Source of the DNA: Pisaster brevispinus | Taxonomy: Eukaryota; Echinodermata; Asteroidea; Forcipulatida; Asteriidae | Direction of reading: 5' to 3' | DNA length: 64,000 bases | Assembly (NCBI GenBank): GCA_023634235.1 | Contig: JAMKCF010000002.1 | Coordinates: 2,257,001 to 2,321,000 of the forward strand | Shown here: one piece after another, positions 10,991 through 20,516 of the stretch | Numbering within the stretch: the first letter of the stretch is position 1 | Layout of the letters: every line of letters starts with the position of its first letter | The notes under the pieces: generated by a model | Databases searched by the model: none | The model's input: the letters and a program-made list of their open reading frames with translations, nothing else | What the model was told of the DNA's origin: nothing | Program-made: the position numbers and the translations under genes

Positions 10991-11514
10991 CGAGTTTTGG
11001 AAATTTATATATTTTTTTTTTTCAAGACTTTTACTGATTTCTAATCAGTTGGGGCTTATGCAGGAACAATGTTTACGTACCGTGACCAGTGACTTTAAAT
11101 TGAATACGTGTTTAATTAGACAGAAGTCACCATATCAAACCACCAAATGAAACTGTACCTTCCCTTTTTAATGTAAATGAACTCTGAACAAATTGACTTA
11201 AATGATACACTTCTTATTAACTAAAAAATAATATTGTTTCTTACACTATTTACAACAGTATGAAATATTAATTTTGACCTGGAACAAGTGGTACACCATT
11301 TGTTCAACTGGCATATTAAAAAAATACTTTTGTCATTGATATATATACAGTTAACAATAAAACTCAAATTGGTGAGAAGAATTTTAAATAACTGACGATG
11401 TTTAAAAAAAAGAAAAACACTTCAATATAAAAATCAATGAGCAGGGCCAGTTTTGAATAAGCTAACTGCAAGTCAGATTTAAATAATGTCCGATACAATG
11501 AACTGAGGTTGCTG

Positions 11515-11620
11515 GCACCTGGTCATTGTCTTGGTGCCCCTTGAAATGTTCCAGTAGAAATTTACATTTCTCTCATAAAAGCGCCCTTTGATTCAGGGGT
11601 GAGATTTGAAGAATTTGAAA
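11515..11620 (-). repeat. Repeat family G fragment
   Basis: CTTGGTGCCCCTTGAAATG and AAATTTACATTTCTCTC identify the family. Both ends are eroded. Confidence 0.45.
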
Positions 11621-12392
11621 TTTCCTGAAAAGTGGAAATGTGTTCCTCATTTTCCTTGACCCAGAACATCTCAGATGTTACAATCAAGGAGGTTTACATC
11701 ATCAGACAGACTACAGGATTGGACACAATGTGGACTAGTTCATCCAGCCATCAAACCATCAACTCCTGTCCAAGGATTGTGTGTCAATTTAAAGAAGAAG
11801 AAATTTCACTTTTTAGTATTGTGCACAGTAACATAAACTTCCAAGATAATAAGCCTATAGCAAGAAAGGAATGTCGTTGAGTTTGGAAGTCACGCCCCTA
11901 AACAAGTTTAGCAAGTCGGGGCTTTTGTGCACAAATATTGTGGGTGTGGCTTTAAAAATGGCTGTACTCCATTGGTCAATCCATGGTGTGGATGACATTT
12001 TGAATGATAATGCTGGTTTGGTTGTGCTGTACTGAACCCATCAAACCAAGTCAAAACCGGGGTAACAATTTGGAGGAGTCGTGCACAATTAGTAAAATGT
12101 TCCATTGGCGAAACTCATCATGTCAGTGCAACAAAGAACTGCCAGAAATCTCCTTTACACAACATGTGTGTTTAAAGGTTAAAATAAAATCCTGCTAAAA
12201 ACATCCCGAATAAACACATAATCCCAACAGTGTCGTGGTATAACTCCTCTTATACAAGATACTGGCATCGGCAGTGGCTACGGCCAAAATGCAGAAAAGT
12301 CCTATTCGCCAAGGTTACTGCTGCAACCAATGGAAAAAATCGGCCAAAGTCGTCTGATTTGGACGCGGCCTATCATTCTGAATGTCATCCAC
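11621..12392. other. Region 3' of ING, partial duplication of the 71-bp repeat
   Basis: 11930-12000 contains a diverged inverted relative of the tandem unit at 12393 (GTGTGGCTTTAAAAATGGC). No gene recognised. Could include the ING 3' UTR, but I see no convincing polyadenylation signal for the minus strand. Confidence 0.35.
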
Positions 12393-12560
12393 AAGGTACA
12401 GCCATTTTTGGAGCCACACCTACAATAAGATTCCAAATGTCAATCACATTGTGGATTGACCAATAAGGTACAGCCACCTTTGAAGCCACACCTACAATAA
12501 GATTCCAAATGTCAAACCAGTGCAGACTAACCAATAAGGTACAGCTATTTCCTTAACCAC
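12393..12560. repeat. Tandem repeat, about 71-72 bp unit, 2.3 copies
   Basis: AAGGTACAGCC recurs at 12393, 12465 and 12536. Each unit carries GCCACACCTACAATAAG and ends in GACCAAT or AACCAAT. Located 220-390 bases past the ING stop codon. Confidence 0.75.
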
Positions 12561-12779
12561 GCCCTCCAAACACCACTCACAGTTTGGATTGACAGGTTGA
12601 TTGGTTAGTTGATTGGCTAGTTGATTCCCTAGTCACCCCACAACATGTCAGCCAGGTATTTGATGCATAATGAAGACAGCCATGATGACGATGAATATTC
12701 GTTGGCCATTGAAGGCTCATTAAGCCATGAAACGGAAAGACATTCAAACTGTTGCCTGACAGAGCCTCTCTCTTGTTGG

Positions 12780-15700
12780 TCATTTCTTCTTCTTATCTGG
12801 GGTACATCTTGGACAAAACCTGCACGAAAATGATGAGACATTCAATCAAATTTGAAAAACCGCAGACTTTGTTTTTCCAAATAATAATAATATACTTCAT
12901 GCAAATGTCAAGAGAATTGTGACATCAAAATTAACTTTGCGTTCGCATTTGCGTGAGATGTGAACAGGGTTTATAACCTTGATCTTTACTGGCAATTGGC
13001 CGTCTGACAGTCACATTTTTGGCTAAATATCATATTATGTCCAAATTGGCGGCTACAGCCAGGGCTACGGCTGGATCACCGCGTCATTATACATTGAGGT
13101 ATAGGCCATCCTTAGCAATACCCTTAGCAACAGTCGTAGCCGAAGCAGTAGCCGCCGATTGGGGTACAGCCTTAATCTAACGGAGAAATGAGAACAGCGT
13201 ACTCACCATTTTCCTTTTGGCTTCGTTGTCAGCCCGACGCAAGCAAAGTGGAACCACTCAATTGGGCACTGTCAATGAAATGAAATGATAACAAGACCTT
13301 AGTTCACATGCATTTTGCAACCCATTCATTTTTAATTAATTTAATAGACTCCCTTATAACTATTGCTTTTTTTGTTTTAAACACCCATTCAACACTCAAA
13401 TCTTGTCTATTGCTTATTACCGTAAACACCCATTAAACACTTACATCTTGTTTATTACTTATTACAGCAAACACCCATTCAACACTTACATCTTGTTTAC
13501 TGCTTATTACGGAAAACACCCTTTTAACACTTCAATCTTGTTTATTGCTTATTACAAGAAACACCCATCCAACACTTACATCTTGGTTATCGCATCCAAT
13601 CATTTCTCCATAGGACACTTGGTGGCAGAGACAGTACGTGGGCTCATTTGGATCCACCGGCATATCCAATACATCAGACGGCGAGTTCATCACGGTCGGC
13701 AGGGTTAAAATCGGAGCTACTACCCTGCAAAAAAAGAAAACAAAATTCACTTTACATCAATTGTAAAAAAACATCAGCGTTCTACCCAGAGTTTTTCAAA
13801 ACTCAGGGGCATTCTGGGGCAATTTTTGAAGTTTGGCCAAAGCACGCTGCATTGAAACGAGGTCCGCGAAACATTTTCTACTGGGTGTTTTTCTTGGTTT
13901 TTGAAAAGCCTTGCTGTGTGCAATTTGGAGCATTCTAAATGGTCTTATCTTGATGAATTTTCTAAATAGTTCATGCAATGTATAACGTGCTTTACGGCCT
14001 ACAGACAGCAGAGTCACACCAAGCAAAGAGGGCTTCTGTGCAAGTTTGCTGAAAAAGAAAACTGTAAATCATGATGCCAAAGAGCACCATGTTTGATGTC
14101 TTAACTTCTTGACTTTATGTGGAGTATGATAAACAAGTGGAATATTAGGTCATTCTATGGGTAAACCAACCAAGAATTTACCTTTTTTCCAAACTTTAGG
14201 GAACCGATTGGGACCCATGAGAAACGCCCAGACGAGAATCGCCCTGAAGAGAGAATTGTTGCTCTAGTCCTCTTAATTAATGAGATAAACGCCAGCAAAC
14301 TTTGAGCTCATTAGCGATATCTCAAATTAAAAATGCCGATTTCTCAAAAAGTACAGCACCTAGAGAGCTTCATGTTAAAAGTCATTTAAATTGGAGTTTA
14401 AAACCTATCTCCTGAATTTTTCAAATTCTGGGCGTTTTTCATGGGTCCGAATCATTCCCTACAATTATTTTGAAAAAAGAAAATGAGAGATCACGGGAAA
14501 TTCTTGGTTAATTTGACATGGAATAACCCATGGCTGGCCTCAACTTATAAACAAAACCTCTTCTAAATCCCACTTACTGGCCTGCTGTTGAGGTCTTCAA
14601 CTTCTTCCTGGACTGTTTTGGCGTCTCGTCGTCGGACGCTCGGCCTTTCTTCAGACTCTTCTTGACGGATTTCTCGGCGGTTCGCCCTCGCCCTTTCTTC
14701 TTGTTGTCCCGCCCAGATGAGCTGTCGTAGTCTGTAGTTTGGTCGATGTTCCTCTCCTTCAGCTCTTGCTCAAACCGAGCGAGGTCGGCATCAAGCCTTC
14801 GTATGTGCTTATCAACCTGATGAGATTACACGATCAGGAATACAAGTAACAAGTGTAGTACAAATTAAGCCATGCGTTCCCCAACTCAATGTTAAGAAAG
14901 TTTCTGCATGTTTTTCTAAGTTATAATAGATCATTGGTTTGGAAGAGTACATTCACACCTATCTTAGTTTTGTTTTCAAACACATAATATCCAATCAATG
15001 TGTTAAGTTCAAGACATTAGATGGTTATGACTTCATTTGCAAAGCTTAAGACTAGTAAATCTTCTAGCCTGTAGGACTTGAGGTTACCAGCCAAGTGCTA
15101 ACCGTTCTGAACTCTGGTCACTGGTCCAACTTGAGGTTACCGGCCAAGTGCTAACATTTCTGGACTCTGATTACTGGACCAACTTGAAGTTACCAGCCAA
15201 GTGCTAACATTTATAGACTCCGATCACTGGTCCAACTTGAGGTTACCGGCCAAGTGCCAAGGGTCGAAATTAACACTGGACTACAGGCCCGAGGCCAGTT
15301 ATTTTAGCGTCAGGCCAGTAAACTTATAACCGGACAAGCCCAGTGGTCTTGTGTTTTTCTATTGAGGCTACTATTAGGCTACCTCATTATATATCTTTGT
15401 GAAAAAATTTTGACTTTGAGTCTGATGTATATCTTCCAATTCTTTTCAGTATCGAAGTAATACACACAGATTTTCTCTTAGTGCTTGTTTAACTCATTTG
15501 GATTCTGGTCTTGTAAAATAAATTCTGGTCCAGTAAAAACTTTTGAGCTACAAGCCCTGCGGTCTTGTGGATATATCCCTCAAACTCGAGCCCTGCAAGT
15601 TCTAACATCGGCATGTTTTTGATTAGAGTTGTGCATTTAAGTATATTTTCCTAAACGGTTAAACGGAACTATAACCGTTTCAACCGATTTCAACCTGAAC

Positions 15701-17916
15701 TAGGAGCCCATCTGTAAAAGGAGCAGATGTCAAGACACATTCAAGGATTATAAATAGAACAGTGTAACCCAGTCTGGACAGTTACAAAACCACAAACCAC
15801 AGTGGGATGGATGTACACAGCAAAATGTAAACGATTTCTGGGGGATTAAAAATAATGTATTACATTTGTAGAGGGGATTAAGATAAGAAACATTCAACCA
15901 ACAAAAGGGATTTCAATCCTTCTCCCTGGATGTTGTCTGGGGCTAACATTTTAATTAAGAAAATGAAGGCATTCTTTTCACTGTCGGCTTCGTTTAACCA
16001 TTAAGGAAGTTTGGAATGGACACCGCTTGTTTGTGGTTAAACAGTTAACTTGTTAAACGGTTAACCGATTAACCGGTTAAACGATTAACCAGTTATACTG
16101 TTAACCGGTTACATGATTAATCGGTAAAACATCCTAACCCTAATTTTGATGGGCTTGGGTTGGTTTAGAGTTTAAGGAGAAGTAGATTACGTACCATTTC
16201 GTAGGTCTGCATGGCAAGCTGCACCTTGTCATCGTTGAACTCCCTGCTCTTAGCGAACGCCCTCTCGATCTTCTTGAGAGCGTCGACCCGTTTGTCTGGT
16301 GTCCACGTCTTGACATTGCTGATGTACAATCCCGTCTCATTATCGATGTCTTGAGATAAATCTTATGGAAGAAAGAGAAAAACAGTTGTATTGTCTCCTT
16401 TTCAAGATGTTATGCCCATTTGGTCTCCAGTTTAATAAACAAACAAGATCAATCTTTAGTTGTCGTGTCGTATTATCTACATTTCAACCAAAAGTTCACT
16501 ATGCCTGTTGATAGCTTGTAGAAGGACCCAAGGGCCTTACCTACCTCTTTCTCAATGATCTTGTACACTTAACTAAGATCGTTTTTTGATCAATTTTGTC
16601 ACTTTGGTATTCATTAAATCCTTCTATATCTAGCGAGGTGACAGCGGGAACCAATCACATCTCTGGCCGCACCATTCGTAAACGGACAACAACCCTCAGA
16701 AATCTGACAAACGATTCATGCATGAATCGTTTCTCAGATTCAAATGTTTGGGGTGGATAATTATCCAGACCGTTTTACTTCTAACAGAATCTTTTTCTCA
16801 AAAGAGTTTATACTATCAACAGCTGCAGTGCTTCTCACCAAGTAAGTTTTTCAGACCAAAATTTCAGACCTATTTGAAATACCAACCTTGTGCACGCTGG
16901 TCCAAATCTCGCATCAAAGTGAAGTTTCTTTGCAGCTCAAACGGAAGGTTCTCTATACCTGTCGGCCAAAGAAGATATCAACATCAAGCTCTTTCGTTTT
17001 TAGATTTTTTATAAAAAAATTAAAGCCCATAACTGCAACCCTTTATTGGTGCATTGCAAGAGAGCATATTTTTGTTGACTATCAAAAACCTTTTTTTAAA
17101 GAAATTTCACCAACTGTGGCATGTTCGGTGAGGTTGATTCGAAACGCCTAGCTAGGTCCCCAGGTTTTATTCAAAACTCTGTGGTGCATTCTAGACCAAA
17201 ATTGCACTGAAGTCCAGTGTCAATTTAAAGTCGGGGGGGGGGCAGTGGACACCCCCTCCTCTTGCTCCCCGCCCCACACAAATTGAGATTTTAAAATGGG
17301 CAAATTAAATAAATTAAATGTTTGATATCAATTCAAGCTCCTCCTTCTTGCTGTCCCCGCCCCCCCCCCCCGACACACACACACACACACGAACGAAATT
17401 TTAAAATGTGCAAATCAAATGAATGGTTCAATACCAAAAGCCCCCCCCCCACTTCTTCAAAAATAAAAATATATAAAAATTCCCCACCCCCCCCTCCCCA
17501 AAGCCATCCCCCGAAAAAAAGATAAAAATGTGTAAACTATTTAACGCCATTGCTTGGAAGACATAGTTTCCTACACCATCGTCTCCAGGTAATTCAGGCT
17601 GGAGGGGACAGAATTTCCTGCAACGCCAGCCAGATAAGTTTAGTTGGTAGTGCAGTGCAGTGGTGGCACCGCTGCGCTCTGGGTGCTGTGCTGGCATGTG
17701 TGTAACGTTATTTTATTTACAAAATGAATACGTAATTAGGTATTTTTCATCAAGGATTTATACACCCAAATCAAAGTACCACCCACAAATTTCAGTTCAA
17801 ACGCACTCTACAATATCTAAGCTATACACATGTATGTAAATTAAGAGCACTATTCAAATATAAACACGTTTTTGCTTACTGTCTAAGTACTGTTCCAGGT
17901 AGAGAGCAGTGGCCAT
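12780..17916 (-). CDS. ING5: Inhibitor of growth protein, ING4/ING5 type
   Basis: Complete minus-strand gene, seven coding exons in phase: 17916-17880, 16958-16887, 16361-16195, 14816-14578, 13724-13580, 13268-13207, 12819-12780 (stop TGA). About 253 residues; vertebrate ING4/5 are about 240-250. The N-terminal helical dimerisation domain is clear ([51 protein letters not shown]), followed by a Lys/Arg/Ser-rich nuclear-localisation stretch. The PHD finger (about 200-246) follows the [12 protein letters not shown] motif. All eight zinc ligands are present: C203, C205, C216, C221, H227, C230, C243, C246, with the aromatic YGEMIGCDN and W225 positions used to bind H3K4me3. ING4/5 belong to HBO1-type (ING5 also MOZ/MORF) acetyltransferase complexes. 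Start context is accATGG. Invertebrates often have one ING4/5 gene, so the symbol could equally be ING4. A 45-bp tandem repeat overlaps the donor of exon 5. Confidence 0.95.
13376..13600. repeat. 45-bp tandem repeat overlapping an ING splice donor
   Basis: Five copies at exactly 45-bp spacing (marker AACACT at 13391, 13436, 13481, 13526, 13571). The last copy includes the true 5' splice site of ING exon 5 (minus strand AAGAT|GTAAGTGTTGG). Copies at 13436 and 13481 also keep AAGATGTAAGTG; copies at 13391 and 13526 have lost the GT. Confidence 0.9.
14149..14529. mobile_element. Non-autonomous TIR element, about 380 bp
   Basis: Long imperfect TIRs of about 100 bp. Left GGTCATTCTATGGG, CCAAGAATTTA, GACCCATGAGAAACGCCC; right, inverted, GGGTTATTCCATGTC, CCAAGAATTTC, GACCCATGAAAAACGCCC. 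In ING intron 4. Exact ends uncertain. Confidence 0.65.
15078..15257. repeat. 53-bp minisatellite, 3.4 copies
   Basis: TTGA(G/A)GTTACC(A/G)GCCAAGTGC recurs at 15078, 15131, 15184 and 15237, exactly 53 bp apart. The fourth unit is broken by the hAT-like insertion at 15258. In ING intron 3. Confidence 0.9.
15258..15595. mobile_element. hAT-like MITE inserted in minisatellite
   Basis: Begins CAAGGGTCGAAATT and ends AACTCGAGCCCTG; the body matches the copy at 34219-34574. Flanked by CAAGTGC (15251-15257) and CAAGTTC (15596-15602), a probable target duplication with one mismatch. After it the minisatellite text resumes (TAACAT). Confidence 0.65.
16035..16130. repeat. Low-complexity GGTTAAC-rich tract
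   Basis: Degenerate repeats of GTTAACCGGTTA-like words in ING intron 3. A looser tract near 15650-15690 has similar words. Not a clean telomere repeat. Confidence 0.6.
16625..16860 (+). repeat. Repeat family R4 copy with 40-bp palindrome
   Basis: Shares CGAGGTGACAGCGGG, AACAGCTGCAGTGCTTCTCACC and the flanks with 32640-32870. Contains a palindrome at 16701-16740 (right arm CATGAATCGTTTCTCAGATT) with a single mismatch between the 20-bp arms. In ING intron 2. Confidence 0.7.
17225..17520. repeat. C-rich/AC-rich low-complexity tract with partial duplication
   Basis: Runs of 8-11 C or G, a short (AC)n, and two or three similar phrases (CCCCC...AAATTTTAAAATG(G/T)GCAAAT). In ING intron 1. Confidence 0.7.
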
Positions 17917-18075
17917 GGTGGTGATAAATTTTCCCGCTTGACAGCTTCTCGCTCAATCTCGTTCGATCGCGCGGGGTCGATCGACATCTGCTTGCATTGC
18001 AGCTGCGCACTGGAGGTTAATTGATTGACATCAAACAGTCAACAGAGGTCGCGCTTTCGTTTTAACGGTGGCCGA
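17917..18075 (-). promoter_or_regulatory. ING promoter/5' UTR region
   Basis: CG-richer stretch (CGATCGCGCGGGGTCGATCG near 17963) just upstream of the ING ATG, contrasting with the AT-rich surroundings. No TATA box seen. Assigned by position and composition. Confidence 0.45.
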
Positions 18076-18157
18076 TTTAATGCTAAAAATAATTGCAATT
18101 CAAAAAATAAGTGTATCAAAGTCTACGGCTGTTTGTCTCTTAAAATCAAATCAAACA

Positions 18158-18184
18158 AATTTCTCTCTCTCTCTCTCTCTCTCT
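18158..18184 (+). repeat. (CT)n microsatellite
   Basis: About 12 CT dinucleotides upstream of ING. Confidence 0.95.
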
Positions 18185-19777
18185 AGCATATTTCACTCCA
18201 CTGCAGGAGGAAAGACTCTTCAACATTTCTCCATTTTACTCTATTCCTAAGCTGTCTGTTGCCAAGCAATGCCCCTATGTACTTAGTTCATCTCTCCATG
18301 TTCCGTTTCCATCTTTCCTTCTTCAAACAAATTTGCCGACAACTAAACTTTATTTTTTTCTTTTCCAATTTTGGGAGCCAGCCATAGAATTTTTGAGTTA
18401 AGCCCATCCAAAGTTAAAACATTTCTCTGCCATGCCTGCTCGATGCAAGCTAATAAACTGGCCAAACAAATCCGCAGGCTTTTTTTTTTAGTGGGGGGGG
18501 GGGGGCTAGTATAACTGATATGCCACAAATTGAAAGTTAACCACCCCACAATGATTCGCAATTCCAAACCACCACTAGAAGCTATAACCTTCAAATATTT
18601 GACTTTACAAGGGGGAGGTGGGTTAAAAACTATAAATCTCATGCACATAATGCGACAAGCTCGAAGAGTAGCCTCACTGAGGTTGAAGGAAGACATGTCA
18701 TTGGTTGAAAGTTGTGTGTGTAGTGCGTAGACGTTTTCATCATTTGACCTCAGCCATGCTAGCCTTTTGGAAGTCTATTCATGAGGCTTGGAGCATGATT
18801 TTCCTACTACTTTACTGAGGTGCACCCTTAGTGTCAGGGTCATTGGTGTAAAGCTTGCTATAAGACCCCCCCCCCCCAATCCCCTCCCTCCACCAAAACC
18901 TCTCCAAAATCATTGTTTTACTTCTTGGATGCCTTTGTGAGAAGTGCATTTGTCAAACAAACAAAAACATACCACGTGTTACGCACTTGCCCCAAAATGA
19001 CTAGGGTGGTGTTTTTGCTATGCTTTATTATAATTTATAATCTTTTATTTTTACTATTTACAGCATGAATCTTGATGTCATTTACATGTACAGTGTATAT
19101 AGTCTAGCAAATATTGTTCGCCCCATCACTCAAGCCCAGTTCATACTTCCTGCGAATGCTAGTTTAATTTTCACTTGAAGACAACTGATTCTTAGTCCAA
19201 TCTCATCTCTCTTGCCAAAGAAAAACATTGGATTGGGAAATGTCAAACCAAAATTTCAATTAATTTCAATCTGAAAGCTCACTGGTTTATTAAGTCCATA
19301 CCAGCACCAATCCTCAAGAAAAAAAAACGCTCCATCTAAAATAATGTCAAAGTCAGGGAAAGAGCTTTGTGCTGTATCACTTAATAACCATCAATACAAT
19401 TCATCTATTTAATCATCCCAGATTGTTTTATTTTGCTGTTTTTAGCTTGTTGTAAAATGCTGTGATACCTTTGCATAAGAGAGCATCTCAAAAGTCGGGC
19501 ATGTTCTAGGGGCAAAAGAATGCTCCCGTGGGCACGCGCCCGGACTGCCTGAACATTCCGCTTGGCTGCATCACTGTGCCGAGGTACAGGAGCAATCGTA
19601 CACGAGCAAATACGCGCATTGATATTTGGAATGTTCCAATGGAACGTTCCGGCAACCCAGCTGACGAGTACAAGAGCAAGTGCAGGAACACTTATCCGAT
19701 CCAATTAGAGCATTTCTACCATTCAGCCTTTGGAAACGCTCCAATCACCAAGAGTGTTATAAAAATGCCCTCATTAC
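18185..19777. other. Intergenic ING-RPL22, no gene recognised
   Basis: Mostly AT-rich with poly-G/poly-C runs (near 18492 and 18869). 19470-19700 is richer in GC with several GTTCC/GGAAC words, but no domain is recognisable in the overlapping ORFs on either strand. Confidence 0.4.
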
Positions 19778-19949
19778 TACCGTAACTTCGGCATATAAGC
19801 CGCGGCTTATCCGTTGATTTTGGCCCCGATAAAAACTTCTGCGGCTTGTACGCCGGGCGGCTTATACACCGACAACTGAATGTTGTTTTGACAATTTCTG
19901 GGCATTGCGGCTTATACACCGGGCGGCTAATATGCCGAAGATTACGGTA
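19778..19949. mobile_element. MITE with TACCGTAA termini, 172 bp
   Basis: TIRs TACCGTAACTTCGGCATATA and, inverted, TACCGTAATCTTCGGCATAT. Internal GCGGCTTATACACCG repeats. The TA at each end suggests TA target duplication, as in Tc1/mariner-type elements. Confidence 0.7.
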
Positions 19950-20080
19950 CTATCATTAGTAAAGTTCAAAATTTTACATTAAAAAGCATGTAGTGATCGT
20001 CAACTCCCTAAAATGGAAACCAATATCACCAATAAAATAAATTCAAGCAAAACACACATTTAAAGCACTGCCAATTGTTA

Positions 20081-20086
20081 TTTATT
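20081..20086 (-). promoter_or_regulatory. Possible RPL22 polyadenylation signal
   Basis: TTTATT on plus, i.e. AATAAA on the minus strand, about 430 bases past the RPL22 stop. The distance is long for a ribosomal protein gene, so a nearer variant signal is possible. Confidence 0.3.
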
Positions 20087-20516
20087 GTGATCTTTAATAT
20101 TCAGTCCTGCAACGTTGCTATTAACAGTCATGCTCAAAAACTTGACAGAATAACCCCAAAATCTGGATAATGATCTCATTTTGGGTTGAAAACCCCAGAC
20201 ACCAGTACAACCCTCCCCCACCCCCCCCCCAACAGAAAGAAACCAATTAACTACCACCTTGTTAAAACAAAATTGGGAATTGCTTGGACAAAATATCCAT
20301 AAATGTAGTCCCAATAGTGCTGTTTTAAAACAATAGCAAATTCAAAAAACCTGTAAAAAATCTCCGTTCACTGTCTGAAGAGACTCACACAATGCTTTCA
20401 AAAAGGTATTCATGAAATTTTTTTAAACGAATGCCGGCAGTTTTGTTTTCTTTTTTATGAGGATAAACAGAAGGAGAGTTTGGCGTGGCACTGGGATCTG
20501 GTTCCTTGACGGTAAT

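Noticed and set aside
16035..16130. Interstitial telomere repeat
   Set aside because: Words are GGTTAAC/TTAACCGG variants without a regular TTAGGG unit.
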